From contig JAVGVS010000007.1 of assembly GCA_032718565.1 (NCBI GenBank), positions 4,952,259 to 5,016,258 of the forward strand: a DNA stretch of 64,000 nt. Direction: 5' to 3'. Below are positions 33,533 through 44,738 of the stretch, one piece after another. This DNA is from Distichodus sexfasciatus (taxonomy: Eukaryota; Chordata; Actinopteri; Characiformes; Distichodontidae). Position 1 is the stretch's first letter, and every line of letters begins with the position of its first letter. Position numbers and translations under genes: made by a program. The notes beneath the pieces are model-generated. The model worked only from the letters and a program-made list of their open reading frames with translations, was not told the origin of the DNA and made no database searches.

Positions 33533-33556
33533 CTAATAATAATAATAATAATAATT
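33533..33556. repeat. (AAT)n microsatellite
   Basis: About eight AAT units abut the 3' side of a minus-strand SINE. Confidence 0.9.
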
Positions 33557-33742
33557 TAGGGGCAATTTAGAGTTGCTAATTAACCTATATTGCATGCCTT
33601 TGGACTGTGGGAGGAAAGCCGGAAAAAACCCACACAGACATGGGGGGAGCATGCAAACTCCACACAGAAAGACCCGCGGATCGAACCCAGGACCTTCTTG
33701 CTGTGAAGCGGTAGCGCTAACCACTGTGCAACCATGCCACCC
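33557..33742 (-). mobile_element. Mermaid/DANA-type SINE between trinucleotide repeats
   Basis: In minus orientation the head is at the right: GGGTGGCATGGTTGCACAGT, GGTTAGCGCTACCGC and a B box within GGTTCGATCCGCGGG, then the AAACTCCACACAG and TTTGGACTGTGGGAGGA body words. It ends at ATTTAGAGTTGCTAATTAAC, so the distal 3' part is missing. It is flanked by AAT and ATT runs. Confidence 0.88.

Positions 33743-33798
<56 letters not shown>
33743..33798. repeat. (ATT)n microsatellite
   Basis: About 18 perfect ATT units directly upstream of the SINE head. It encodes only poly-Ile in one frame. Confidence 0.97.
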
Positions 33799-33800
<2 letters not shown>

Positions 33801-35265
33801 ATTTCTGTTGTTATTATCTACAGTGATGATGACACTGTGTTTAAACCAACAAGAATATCAGTATTTATTATTTGTATTTAGTAATTGTTTATATTTTAAA
33901 TGATTTATTTCCCCTGCATTATTTATAGTTAACAATTTCTTTGAATGCTTCAAATAACATCAAAAATGTTAGTAGCATCTATTTACGATCCGTATTGCAG
34001 TGTGACATGCTTGGAGCTGGGGTAATCAGAGCTGCTCTATACGTGAATGAGTCTTGATGCTCTCTTATGTAACTTAATTCATTCCTGGAGATAAACGGTG
34101 AGCGCGTCTGCAAAGCGAAGTGATGTGTGACTGATTCGAGTTCGTCTCTTCCCTTTCATCACCTGCCATTGTGTCGTCGAACGCTGGCTGCGCAGCGGCT
34201 TCCGGAAGCTAGCGCGGGTCTGCAATGACGGCCCGGTCGCGTGAGTGGCATTGTTTGCAGACAAGCAAGCATTGATGGGTAAAAGCGTTCGCAGAGCATC
34301 GCACTTTGCGTTGCGCCACTCTCCAACTGCGCTATTTACGCCAACATAAGTTAAAGCCATGTGTTTTACAAGCTGCGTTTTGTAGAAAAGATCAAAAAAT
34401 GAGTTCAAGACTCTGGAGCTTGTTTTCAGACCTTGAGCTTGATGAATAAAGGTTTTTAAACCTTTTTTGTTTTTTTTTTTACTCACACATGCGTTAGCGA
34501 CTCTTTCGGCAGGGGCTTTGTGCACCTGCGTTCTCCTCGATTCCCTCTCCGTGTGTTAGGATGGGGCCTCACCCTCGCCTCGCTCTGGCCACAACTGAGC
34601 TTTTTTGCAGATGGCAACAAAAAAGTTCTGTGCAGCATTGTGGAGACAGAAACTTTTCCCTCCTCTTGTGTTTGTGTGTTTGTTTATTTATTTTCTGCTG
34701 AGCGCAGCTGCCAGGACTCCGCCATGCAAGCATGTAGGCTCCTGTGCTGAATCGGGCTGGGGAGCCAGTGCCAGCTTTTAGAGAACACCAGCCCGAATTT
34801 AAAGCATGATGGCTCCCCAGTAGGCATCGTTTTCGAGACTTCTATTTTTTTGTTGTTTTCCTTCCCTGTTCTTTTTTGCCTCTGTCTCTTCTTTCCTCAC
34901 GCCCCACTATTTTTTTCCTCTCTCTTCTCCTCTTGCCAAGCACGCAGGTTGTGTAGTGCTTGGCGTTGGCAGTGTGCTGACACGAGCAGTCAGACGGCGT
35001 GGTAACAGCTCTCTTAGCCCTGCACCTGTTATTGAGTAGTCAGTTGTACCTGGCGGCCCGGAAAACTGGTGGAATCTCTCAATAGTGTCACGCCAAGTGA
35101 GTGGAGGGTAATTCTACATCACTATCGGAGAGAATTGCCAGTCGGGCTGGAGGGGGAAAAAAGTGTGAGAAGCTTGGGGTGGAGCTCAGCTGCCGTGTCT
35201 TGACATTTATGGGGAGAAGTATCTAAACACAGAATGTTGTACTTTCCTGCCTCCAGGTAAGGCTC
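33799..35265. other. Gene-free block with a CpG-rich patch
   Basis: 34080-34340 is CpG-rich (GAGCGCGTC, GTCGTCGAACGC, GCTGCGCAGCGGC, GGTCGCGTGAG). 35030-35257 is repeat-free, GC-balanced sequence that ends in CTCCAGGTAAGG, a good match to a 5' splice donor. There is no supporting reading frame, so I do not call an exon. Confidence 0.35.
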
Positions 35266-35393
35266 GGGAAGCAGTGCTCTGGGGAATTATTGCTCTTGGA
35301 AATTACCTAAATGGTACCTTTACCGGACCGGAGATCAAACCTTACGATCACAGGACGAACTCCATAACCGTCATGATATCAGCTGCCCCAAAT
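35266..35393 (-). mobile_element. tRNA-derived SINE (family 1), 5' part
   Basis: On the minus strand the head reads ATGACGGTTATGGAGTTCGT, GTTTGATCTCCGG (decayed B box) and GGTAAAGGTACCATTTAGGT, then is cut at the GCTCCCC motif. The 3' domain is missing. Confidence 0.7.
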
Positions 35394-35654
35394 TAAGAAA
35401 ATATTGGTCAATCTTCTTAAAACAAATTTCTTCTTAAGAACAGTCAGTGAATTAAACCCATTGTGACTTATCATTTTATGGTTCGCTTTTTCCTCTTTAT
35501 ATAGTTTAGGTTCGCTGACATTTTGTAATAACCATCAAGAAAAACCTAGCGTAATGGCCAGACTTTGGAACTTATTGTTTAAAATTCGAAGTAGTGATGG
35601 GGATTAACTGGCTCAACTGTGGTTAATGAAAAGGTTAGAAGAAGAGGAAGACCA

Positions 35655-35853
35655 GCTTGCTCAAGCCCAGTTTACTGGTTCAGGTCCCCAGACCAGTGAG
35701 GCCACTGAAATTACTCCTTGGGCATGATAAGCGTTCTCAAGCACTGCTCTTTCACAGATGGCTCAAATGCAGGGGTCACACTTGGTAGTGTTGCACTATG
35801 TGCTGTGCTGTGGTGTGTTCACAATGACAAATAATCTCTCCTTAGATTTTCTT
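35655..35853 (+). mobile_element. tRNA-derived SINE (family 1), decayed head
   Basis: A recognisable but corrupted head (GGTTCAGGTCCCCAGACCAG) precedes a well-kept 3' domain: ACTGCTCTTTCACAGATGGC, CAAATGCAGGGGTCACAC and TTCACAATGACAAATAATC. Confidence 0.75.
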
Positions 35854-38088
35854 AATGAATAATTTTCGTCACTGAGGTTGCTAGTCAGACTGGAGGGCAA
35901 AGTGTGACCTCCGCTTTCAAATACAAAACTCAGCTCAAAGTTCTCTTCCCCATTTGACCTTTTTCTGTGTGTAATTGTCCATTAAAAAGCTGTTCTTAGA
36001 TGATGGTTGAAGTTTAGTTTGTGAATGTTTAACTGTAAAAAAAGTATTAGGATTTTAAAGTGCGTTTAGAGGTAAAAAAGTGGCAGTAAAATATCAATAT
36101 CGAAAACCTGGCCTTAGGAAGTTAATATCAGTTTTTTTTTTATTCTATATGTTTCAGCCATCTGAACCAATTGGTAGTCTAATCTGCACTTTTAAATGAG
36201 TGAATTACAAGCCACTCTCAACTGTGGTTAGACTTGATGATACTCCCCAACTGTGCAGATGGTCAGTCGAACTGGAGGCTTCAATGTTCACCAGAATGGC
36301 TAATTCCTCATATGCACTTACTTTTCACTACAAGAAAAACCTTGCCTTCATTTCAACCCGCATCTTCAAGCTCCATCTATTTACAGGATGTTACGTGAAT
36401 TGAGCTCATTATCAAGAAAGTGATTTTATTAGGATTAAATTACGGTAAAATAACTCATTTTTCATGCCTGGTTGACTTCAGCTTTTTAATTTGGGGAGAT
36501 CACTAGATTAGCCAGACAGTCATAACGATCATAACTTCCTTAGATATATTTCTGAGTAGAATCTCTCTCTCTCTCTCTCCCCTTCCTCTTTCCTATGCAG
36601 TGCAGAACAATCCAGAAATGGATTAGAGGCCTCCGGCTTCACAGAGCCACTACCCACCACAATGATCAATCCATAAAAATAGCACCAACATAAATCTGAT
36701 GTTGTTGAATTCTAACACTTTTAATAACATAGATTTGAATATTGCCTTGTGCATTGGACTGATTTATTGCTAAAAAAAAAAGTGCTATCAAGCTTATATA
36801 CGTGGGGAAGTCTGGTGGTCTGCCAATAAGCCGTGCTTGGCATTGTTAGGCATATTCGTCGTGAAAAAATGCAATTATGATACGCCAAATCTACAAATGC
36901 AGATTCCTCTGAATAAAAGCTAATTACTTTGCCAACCATGTTGTGGGCCGTCTCTATTGCTGCGATAAATCTGAAGGTGGCTGCATTTGGAAAATCGCCT
37001 CCCTGAGTGCTATCGTTTCCCCACAACTCCCCCCTCCCGCCCCATTGTAATGTGTGTGAGCAGCTTCGCAACAGCACTTATATGAATTATGGGGCTTGGG
37101 CCGACAAGTACCACACTGAAACAATATGGCGTCTTGATTTGTGGCGCCGATTGTGCTGACCTGTGAGCTACGCTAAAGCTTCAGTATTCAATTAGACGTA
37201 AACGACGTGGCTGCCAGCCCGAGGCCCCATCACACAGCCTGCGGGTGCAGCGAGGCCCTAAAAGTTTGGCAAACGTCCTGGTTCGGGCAGTGCTACATAA
37301 TAATCAAGTTCTATTTCCACACCACAGATGAGGAATGGAAACAGACTAACATTTATTGAATTGAAGTTATTGTTATATCGAAAACCATTTGCACAAGCAT
37401 TATTTTCTGACCATTAAAGCTAGCAAAAGGCTTGTTAGATATGGAAGTCAAGTGTTCCAGGTGATAGATTTGGGTGAAACACTTGGTGTGTGTGTGTGTG
37501 TTTAGTTCTCACATCTCACAGATCCACTACCACCACAATGATCAATCACGGATCATAAATCTGAAGAGCATTCTTGTTCTAACACACCATCTCAGATGTT
37601 TGCAGCAAGGTTTGAGTGAAAAAGTGGTTCCCTTATGTTGGAAGCAATGCTATGCTCAATCATCATCCATACTTATGAAATTCTTTATTTTGGTCAGTGT
37701 GTAAATTGGACCCAGGTCTCCTTGGGCCCCTCCGGCTCTGTACAGTTCAAGTTTCTAGCAAAACAATTAATTTGCTGAATATACTAAATTAAACAAGTAA
37801 GATCACTGGCACTGGGCTGGAAATAATATCTGTGCAGAAGAGGGGTCCTCGAGGGCCAGGATTGGGCACTTCTGCTGCTCTTTATGTCATACAGGAATAA
37901 ACTGATCAAGACACTGGAGCCTGATTACTTAGGTTTTCTTTCAATAGAAAACATTTAATTGTATATTATACAACTAAACAATAAAAAAAAATAACCCAGT
38001 ATTTTGTGCAAATATGCATGTAATAAAAGTGATGTAAATAAGGTGCACATTTCAAACAGCAGTTCCTATTCTCTTATTTACGTAGGAA
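35854..38088. other. Gene-free block
   Basis: A CT run lies at 36561-36582 and a GT run at 37487-37501. 37843-37880 (GGGGTCCTCGAGGGCCAGGA) recalls a dispersed fish repeat whose boundaries I cannot set. 36890-37300 is listed separately as a candidate regulatory block. No gene is seen. Confidence 0.45.
36890..37300. promoter_or_regulatory. Candidate conserved noncoding element
   Basis: Repeat-free, GC-balanced block containing GCTAATTACTTTGCCAACC, GCTGCGATAAATCTG, AAACAATATGGCG and CAATTAGACGTAAACGACG. The overlapping minus-strand frame (36721-37077) is unmatched. The call is based on the contrast with the surrounding low-complexity, SINE-rich DNA and on homeodomain-like TAAT cores; conservation is untested. 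Confidence 0.25.
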
Positions 38089-38335
38089 CAAAAGTGAGTG
38101 CTAATTTGTCATTGGCCAAGACACAACACAACACAGTACAGTACACCACAATGAAATGTGACCTCTGCATTCGACCCATTCGTGAAAGAGCAGTGGGCAG
38201 CTGACATGGACAGTGCCTCAGCAGTACTTGGAGACGATACCTAGCTCACAAATACCTCAATGGTACCTTTAGTGGTCCTGGGATTTGAACCGAAACGGCC
38301 TTAATCCCCCAACAATGCCTTTATCAACTGCTCCA
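38089..38335 (-). mobile_element. tRNA-derived SINE (family 1), full length
   Basis: Minus-strand copy. The tail side begins with AAGTGAGTGCTAATTTGTCATTGG, followed by the reverse of GTTGTGGTGTACTGT and CGAATGCAGAGGTCACATTT, then GTACCATTGAGGTATTTGTG and the head with GGTTCAAATCCCAGG. It is complete but substituted throughout. Confidence 0.82.
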
Positions 38336-39929
38336 AATTAAGAAAAACATGGGTGAATGTCAAAACTGTAAAAACGTCTTAAGAACTTCTTCAGGCTGTT
38401 GGTTGATGGTTATTTCCCACTAAGGATTTATGGCTCCACCTCAGTCTTACAGAACAAAGCCACTTTGGCCCGCAGACTGATGCTGACGGTTGCACCTAAA
38501 CACGTCAGAACAGACTGGGACAAATAAGGTAAGTGTTAAATCAATGGCCTTATCAAGAGCATATTGAGCTTTCAGCCATCGCAACAACTTCCATCAAGAG
38601 ATTTGGATCGTGTATAATAACTCAAAAATGGGCGTAAGCTGGCTGATAAATACGACGTAGAGATCAGATTTGCTTCCTATTCACAGCATTAACCCAACAT
38701 TAAAGAGTTCATATTCGCTATCGTCCTGTTTTGCATAAAAGTATGGCTCTGCTTTCCCTGAAGTTATTTCTGCTCTCACCTTAGCTTCACTCTTTCCACT
38801 TCCCCCAGCTCTGAACTCTGAACACCTCAATTCAAAAGACATTTCAACACGCTTTGTTTAGCAGCGCCCACATCATTTGAATCCGCTGTCTGTCGTCGTG
38901 CTATTCTGAGTGTAGGTCCAAAGGTTCCTTACCACATCAGGGGCAAGGAAAAGAACTCCGACTAACTGACTGGCTAGAATTCTTGTTCATTGTTGAATTG
39001 AGAGTTGAACAGTTCGCCCAAGTTGTGTATTCTTTCCATTGAAGCCGGTGAAGAGACAGTTCTATAGCGAGAAGTCCATCTGACAAATTAGCCCTTTACT
39101 ATACTTTAATAAGCTAGAAGAAAGGCCGGCATGGCAGTGCAGAAAGCAACACAAGACCGTGTGTGTGTGTGTGTGTGTTTGTGTGTCTATATGAGTGTTT
39201 GAGTGCATATGGAAAAGCCCGTAGGAGAAATGGAGGATCGTTTGGGATACATCCAGTCATTAGGCATCGTTTGTGGCAGAGTGGCTTCATATGACAGAGC
39301 AGAGATGTGAGCCTCCTCTCTCCCCAGCCAGCTTCTGTTCGCCTGCTCCCATAAACAGACAAACAGATTAGCTAGATTTGCATTTCTCTTCTGGGGCGGC
39401 TTGTGGCAGTGGCTTACGTGAGGAACCTTTAACTGTCCTCCTGTCCCTTCCTTTATCCCCTTCTGTTTTCATTATTCAGGCTCAAATCTGAATGTTTAAA
39501 ATGGGATGCGTTCTTGACATTTATGGGAAAAACCAGAGCAATAAAAATATAAAGCTCCACCGAGGTCTGCTGGCTCTTTCACACAAATTCCCCTTATTAA
39601 ATCAGCCTTAAATGAAAAGGTTTAAGAGATGCAAAGAAGTTTGAAAAGTTTTATGGTTTATATAGACTGCCTATGATCAGCTGGACTGCAGAAAAACCCT
39701 GATTTCTCTACAACAAGTCGAATCACATGATCATATAGGTGACATCATCTGGAATTTGCAGTGGCATCTTGAACCTTAACTAACATCTAAACTACAAAAA
39801 TATTTTTATGCACAAGCACATTACACACTTTTTGTATACACTTTGAAGCTAGAATGTGCTCAGCCCGATGTAAGCTAAACAATGGAAGTTTTCTTTGCCA
39901 TTGTTGTAAATACCCGCTACTCGATAGGG
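38336..39929. other. Gene-free unique sequence with a TG run
   Basis: A TG run lies at 39159-39186. No gene or transposon is recognised. Confidence 0.5.
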
Positions 39930-40012
39930 GGTCTTGGACCTAGTAATATGTAAAGCTGCAGACAATGCAGCAGTAAAGTGTTCTAAATAAACTGAATTGA
40001 ACTGAACTACCC
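39930..40012 (+). mobile_element. Decayed retroposon tail fragment
   Basis: GTAATATGTAAAGCTGCAGACAATG...AAGTGTTCTAAATAAACTG followed by AATTGAACTGAACTA parallels the GTAAAGTGCTTTGTGACAATG...ATAAATAAATTTGAATTGAATTG end at 8905-8975. Only the last 80 bases are present. Confidence 0.5.
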
Positions 40013-40789
40013 ACTCTTTGTTTAAGAGCATCAGAGCTGCCAGACGAACAGAATCAAAATGAAATGGCAGTAATTATGACAGCAGGAATAAGGCTTGAGG
40101 GCGATCAGGCTGCCAGTGGTGTAATCTTAGCCTTTGGCAGCAATGGACCATGCCCTGGACAGGGTGAGACTCGATGAGGGCAGCCGTCGTATGTGCTGTC
40201 TGCAAAGCAGTGAGTCGACTCAAAATAAGAATGAATTTCACAGTTCCAGGTAACTCAGAATCGAAATTAACTCCAAAAGCCTTGGCTTTGGCTACAGTCA
40301 CATTGAATCTCCAAGTCATGTTACTAAGTTAACTTGTAGTTTAACATTAATGCTTACACTAATGTAAACTGCGTCTGTCTTTAAAGATCTAACTTTATCT
40401 AATATCAACCAACATCACGTCAACATTCTTTTCAAACTGAGCATGAATTAACTGTGGATGAAATGTTCAATATTGCTAGATTAAATCTGAAGATTAAATA
40501 TAATTTTAATTGCCTTAATGGTAAATTAGAAGTAAATATACAGTATAACATTTTGTTATTGCAACAAACATCTCATCATGCACAATAGCAAAATGTAGGG
40601 TTTTTTGTTCTACACACACCTTCCTTTATGCTTTTCCTCAAATTGAAATTAATACTATAATATATAATAAACCACAATAACTATACTCGACCACGATTGG
40701 AACTGACTGATTACAGTTGTAGAATCACTGCTTGGAACCGTCTCTTGGAATCGAATAGCTGGAATCGGAATCAGATTTGATTCCAAAAC
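40013..40789. other. Gene-free unique sequence
   Basis: Nothing certain. 40730-40800 (GGAATCGAATAGCTGGAATC, GGAATCAGATTTGATTCC) includes short inverted words that may belong to an old DNA transposon end. Confidence 0.4.
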
Positions 40790-41190
40790 GTTCGGTACCG
40801 AACAGCAGCGGTCGTCTGCCTGCCTTTCCGCCAAAAGCGATACTCAGCGTTCTGATATGATCCGCTTGTACTTCCGTCTTGTGATGCATCTCCACCTTGA
40901 CAGCGTCTCTCTCTGCCGGGCAGCGCTCCAGCGTGGCGTCCGCGAGTAATCCGTTCTGGCGTGTGCCGGCATCGCCTCACAATCACGAAGATAATTACCA
41001 TCCGTAATCCGCGATTGCAGCCAGCGCGGACGGGGGCTGGCGAGGGCTGGGGCCTGGCGTGAACTCCGTCTCCTGATCCTAATAAAAGCCGCCTTAGTGA
41101 CCAGCGAATAACGTCCTTCTTCTCGCGCCATGGCGGAGATACCTCAGTTCATCATCATTATAATTATCATCCCGTTATCTGGAGATCACG
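40790..41190. promoter_or_regulatory. CpG-rich block with bicoid/homeodomain-like sites
   Basis: CpG-rich (GGTCGTCTGCC, GCGTGGCGTCCGCGAGTAATCC, CGTAATCCGCGATTG) and repeat-free. It contains GATAATTACC at about 40989 and two TAATCC cores that match the known K50 homeodomain (Otx-type) site. Overlapping minus-strand frames (40771-41131) are unmatched and likely compositional. It could be an enhancer or a remote promoter. Confidence 0.3.
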
Positions 41191-41302
41191 ATAATCTGAC
41201 ATTAAAAATTAATATTTGAGTTTATGAACTTGCACATGTTAGAACTGAAGAGTCAAAAGGTACATGCCTCACCATTTAGCAACATGTTATTTGTAAGTCA
41301 TT

Positions 41303-41315
41303 AAAATAAATAAAA

Positions 41316-41351
<36 letters not shown>
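41303..41351. repeat. (AAAT)n microsatellite
   Basis: AAAT/AATA tetranucleotide run that passes directly into a TA run. Confidence 0.95.
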
Positions 41352-41396
<45 letters not shown>

Positions 41397-41482
41397 CTAT
41401 ATATATATATATATAAAATATTATTATTATATTATGTATATATATACAACAAAAAAAAAATATATATATGTATATATATATT
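41352..41482. repeat. (TA)n runs with interruptions
   Basis: TA dinucleotide runs at 41352-41395, 41399-41415 and 41459-41481, separated by ATTATTATT and poly-A interruptions. Confidence 0.9.
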
Positions 41483-41515
41483 TGCAAAAAAAATTATAAA
41501 AACAAATAAATTAAG

Positions 41516-41530
41516 AGTATATTATTGCAG

Positions 41531-41613
<83 letters not shown>

Positions 41614-41623
41614 GCAATATACT
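41516..41623. repeat. 108-bp AT-rich palindrome centred on an 80-bp (TA)n run
   Basis: Left flank AGTATATTATTGCAGATTAT and right flank ATAATTGCAATATACT are reverse complements apart from a 3-base and a 1-base difference. Between them lies an uninterrupted TA run (about 41532-41611), itself self-complementary. The arms beyond the TA run show that the symmetry is more than dinucleotide repetition. Confidence 0.8.
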
Positions 41624-43046
41624 AATTTATTTACTTTTATAATTTTAGATACATTTATGTCACTCACACAATCTGCATCACGTTGTAAATGCTAACCAGA
41701 AGCACCCATTGTGATCCTGGCATCATTTGGAGTAGAGGAACTATATTGAGCTACAAATGGCTACTTACCTGACCTAGCTATAGTTTACCTAGATGAAATT
41801 TGTAGGTAAAGTCACTTTGTGCTTTTCCACCATTTCCCCAAAATTCGACAGATTTTTCTCAGGAGGTGAGTAATATTTAAGTAAGTTCTGACCCGAATAT
41901 TATCGCATCACGTCGCATCTTTGCTGAACGGCGGCTTTCATTGCCTCCGAAGGCCCTCAAGTGCCGCTTTTGGCTGGAAATCAGATGCAGCAGACTCACG
42001 CTGCAGTTAGCGAGGGGTGAAGAGGGAAAGCCAAACATATGCTCTCCATTACACGTTTATTATTCTATGTCAAAATACCACGTCCAGACTAACCAAAGCG
42101 GGTGCCAAATCGTGCTCTTTTGAAAAGGAAAAAAAGATAAACTGAGTCAAGCCTGAAAAGGATTTGATGTTGTAGAGGGTGTGGACAAAAATCCGAGAAA
42201 GGTGTGGTGTGTGATCCTATAACGATGTTGAAATATACCAAAAGAGCTGCCATGCAACCGCTGATAACATCCAGATGATATCACCCTTATTTTCTTTGCT
42301 CTCCAGATAATTTTGCAAATATTATTGTTTGCACTTAACACGGTCGAGAGCTATTTGGGGGAGTGAGAAGCTAATTTACAGAGACATTATGTGCTAATAT
42401 GCGTGTCAGGCAGTTGGATGGAACAAATTATCCCCCTGTTCTGTGCTGGTTACTTTCTAAGTGGTTTCTTTAGGCTGATTTCGACGGCAGGAAAAATACC
42501 AGGGAGGTCAGAGCAGACCTCCAGTGTTTGTTGAAACAAGTCGTATTCAGAAGTTGAGGGTGTCAGAACGGAATCTGTTGAAAATGTCAAAAACATTCTT
42601 TATGTTCAACAGTTATTTCCGCTGTGGTAGTATAGACAGGTAGGACTGTACATCACATGTCTTTATTTGCTTAGGCTTCAATGGAATCGTAGAGTAGAAT
42701 CTGATAAATGGTGTGTCTATCTGTCTGTCTGTCCCCCCATCAGTCCCATCTCTCTTTCTCTGTTTCTATCTCTCATTGGTGGTCAGGGGTTGAGTGATGT
42801 TACCCATCACTTTGGTGTTTGTGTTGTAAAGCAGTCATCGTCTGACAGATTGACTGGCACAGTAACCTCCTCAATCACCTGAGAAAGAGTCGGACAAAAA
42901 AAAGAAGGCAGTAAAGAAAGTGCTCAAGTCACTACAGGCAATAAGATGCTACAAGATGCCACTTCATCCATCTGGTTTTCTTCCATATTTAAAAGTATAA
43001 CAATATATAATCACTGAATTATATAATATTAGAGCCATATATTTGG
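41624..43046. other. Gene-free unique sequence, possible regulatory stretch
   Basis: No coding sequence is supported. 41900-42360 is repeat-free and GC-balanced and might be regulatory. A CTGT/CTCT patch lies at 42716-42775. Confidence 0.4.
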
Positions 43047-43138
43047 GCAGTTGGTAGCTTCATGATAAAAACAGCCCCATGACTAGAAGGTCACCGGTTT
43101 GGGTCCCAGACTGGTAAAGTTACCACTGAGGTAAATGC
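43047..43138 (+). mobile_element. tRNA-derived SINE (family 1), head only
   Basis: GCAGTTGGTAGCTTCATGAT, AGAAGGTCACCGGTTTGGGT (decayed B box) and CTGGTAAAGTTACCACTGAG, ending abruptly at GGTAAATGC. The 3' domain is absent. Confidence 0.7.
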
Positions 43139-43418
43139 ATATTGAATTTGCTTTCCCTGTTCCAGCTTACCCACTTGGCCTGTATTAAACTAGCTGTTCT
43201 CCCTGCACTTCTCAGCAGTGAGATTGAATTGTAACTCTGCATTATTTCCAGAGAATGCAACATAATTACATGACAGACTGTTCTTTAGGCACTTATGGAG
43301 AAGATAATGAGCGTATTTTCTATTGCACATAGCTGATTAGCCGCTCTGTCGTGTAAAACCCTCACTGAACCTCCCTGAACATGTGAGACTACAAAAAGGA
43401 TCTTAATGAGAGGTAGAA
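43139..43418. other. Gene-free unique sequence
   Basis: Nothing recognisable. Confidence 0.5.
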
Positions 43419-43461
43419 GGATGATGATGATGATGATGTGTGTGTGTGTATGTGTGAGAGG

Positions 43462-43516
<55 letters not shown>

Positions 43517-43530
43517 AGAGAGAGAAGAAA
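43419..43530. repeat. Compound (GAT)n-(TG)n-(GA)n microsatellite
   Basis: Six GAT units, then a TG run, then about 70 bases of GA with single AAA interruptions. It encodes Arg/Glu or Leu/Ser repeats only. Confidence 0.95.
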
Positions 43531-43875
43531 ACTCCAGGACTGTGTGCAGTCACACTGAAAATGTCACCTCCTGACCTCATTCATAACACTCTGTATTATC
43601 ATATCATTTATGATTTTAACTTAACATTTAATCACCTCCTGTGAGCTGCTATACTCCTTCACATCAATTCAGTGTGAGTCATTAACACGGTAAGCTCTCA
43701 AATGCTTTCAAGTTTTTTGTCCTTTTTTTTTTCAATTTCCTCACTACCACCCACAGACTTTTTGACTTCTTACATCCCCTGATTCCCCTGATTTAATAGC
43801 CACAGTTTTTTACTTTTACAAAGTCATGCAATGATCTCTTTTCTAAAACTTTGTAAAATGAATATAAATATATAC
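43531..43875. other. Gene-free unique sequence
   Basis: Nothing recognisable. Confidence 0.5.
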
Positions 43876-44035
43876 ACTACACTGTGCAAAAACCTTGAGC
43901 CACCACTTCAGGATCTTGAATGATTTCTTTATATTTTGAGGAAAATGAGACAGAAGGTCCAATGAATTATTGCACTAAAGTGCAAATATGTAAATATATA
44001 TATGTAAATATATATACAGACAGTATACATATATG

Positions 44036-44080
44036 TAAAGTGAAAGTGAGTGATTATTTATTATTGTGAACACACCGCAT
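44036..44080 (-). mobile_element. tRNA-derived SINE (family 1), tail fragment
   Basis: GTAAAGTGAAAGTGAGTGATTATT...TTGTGAACACACCGCAT is the reverse of the family tail. It is only about 45 bases long. Confidence 0.7.
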
Positions 44081-44127
44081 ATTTATATGTGGTTAGCTAT
44101 TTTATGATACATTTGTTTATATTTTTT

Positions 44128-44509
44128 TATCATGAAATAGCCCCTTTTAAGCATTAATTCTGAACTCAAAAACACTGGTTTGTTATCGTCGCTCATGTGT
44201 CATCATGCCACATTGTTCTGATATTTCTTTAATTTAGCTGCCCACTGTGTGAATTTGGTTCAAATTTGACTTTTTATTAAATTTGACTCATTATTAAACC
44301 TGAGAATTATAGAACACATTATTTTCAGCAGTGTTGTCTTAACCGTAAGCCATGTTTATCAGCGTTTCTGCTGTCAGAGCTCTAGATGGGAGTGAGTGGT
44401 AAAAGTCGACTGAGCGTGTAGTCAGTTGTCACTCTGGACTTTTCTATAAATACCAGGATCTGATTAAGCAACACAAGTCTCTAAAAGCATCTGAGCAATG
44501 GTAAATTGG
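44128..44509 (+). repeat. Repeat Y, copy 1
   Basis: Matches 46770-47164 in the same orientation, strongly over the right 210 bases (about 90% by eye). Shared words are AAACCTGAGAATTATAGAAC, GTGTTGTCTTAACCGTAAGC, TATCAGCGTTTCTGCTGT, GAGCTCTAGATGGGAGTGAG, GGTAAAAGTCGACTGAGC and TTTTCTATAAATACCAGGAT. It ends at GGTAAATTGG, where a SINE begins. No coding or tRNA-like part is seen, and the family is not one I recognise. Confidence 0.75.
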
Positions 44510-44510
44510 A

Positions 44511-44738
44511 AATTGAGTGATTATGTTGTCATTGTGAACACAGGGTAGCACAATAAAATGTGACCTCTGGATTTGACCCATCTGTAGTGGGAAGCTAACA
44601 TGGGCAGTGCCCAGGAAGCAAGTCTTGGAGACGGTACCTTGCTCATGTGTACCTCCGTGGTACCCTCACCGGTTCTGGGATTTGAACTGGTGACCTTCTG
44701 ATCGCGGAGCGAACGTTCTTGCCATTATGCTATCAACC
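44511..44738 (-). mobile_element. tRNA-derived SINE (family 1), full length
   Basis: Minus-strand copy inserted at the edge of repeat Y. The head is at the right with GGCAAGAACGTTCGCTCCGC and the B-box-like GTTCAAATCCCAG. The middle includes GTACCACGGAGGTACACATG; the tail is at the left (GAGTGATTATGTTGTCATTG). Confidence 0.82.

Noticed and set aside
35245..35262. Exon ending at CTCCAGGTAAGG
   Set aside because: It is a good donor match, but there is no acceptor with a supporting frame upstream and a single donor word is expected by chance.
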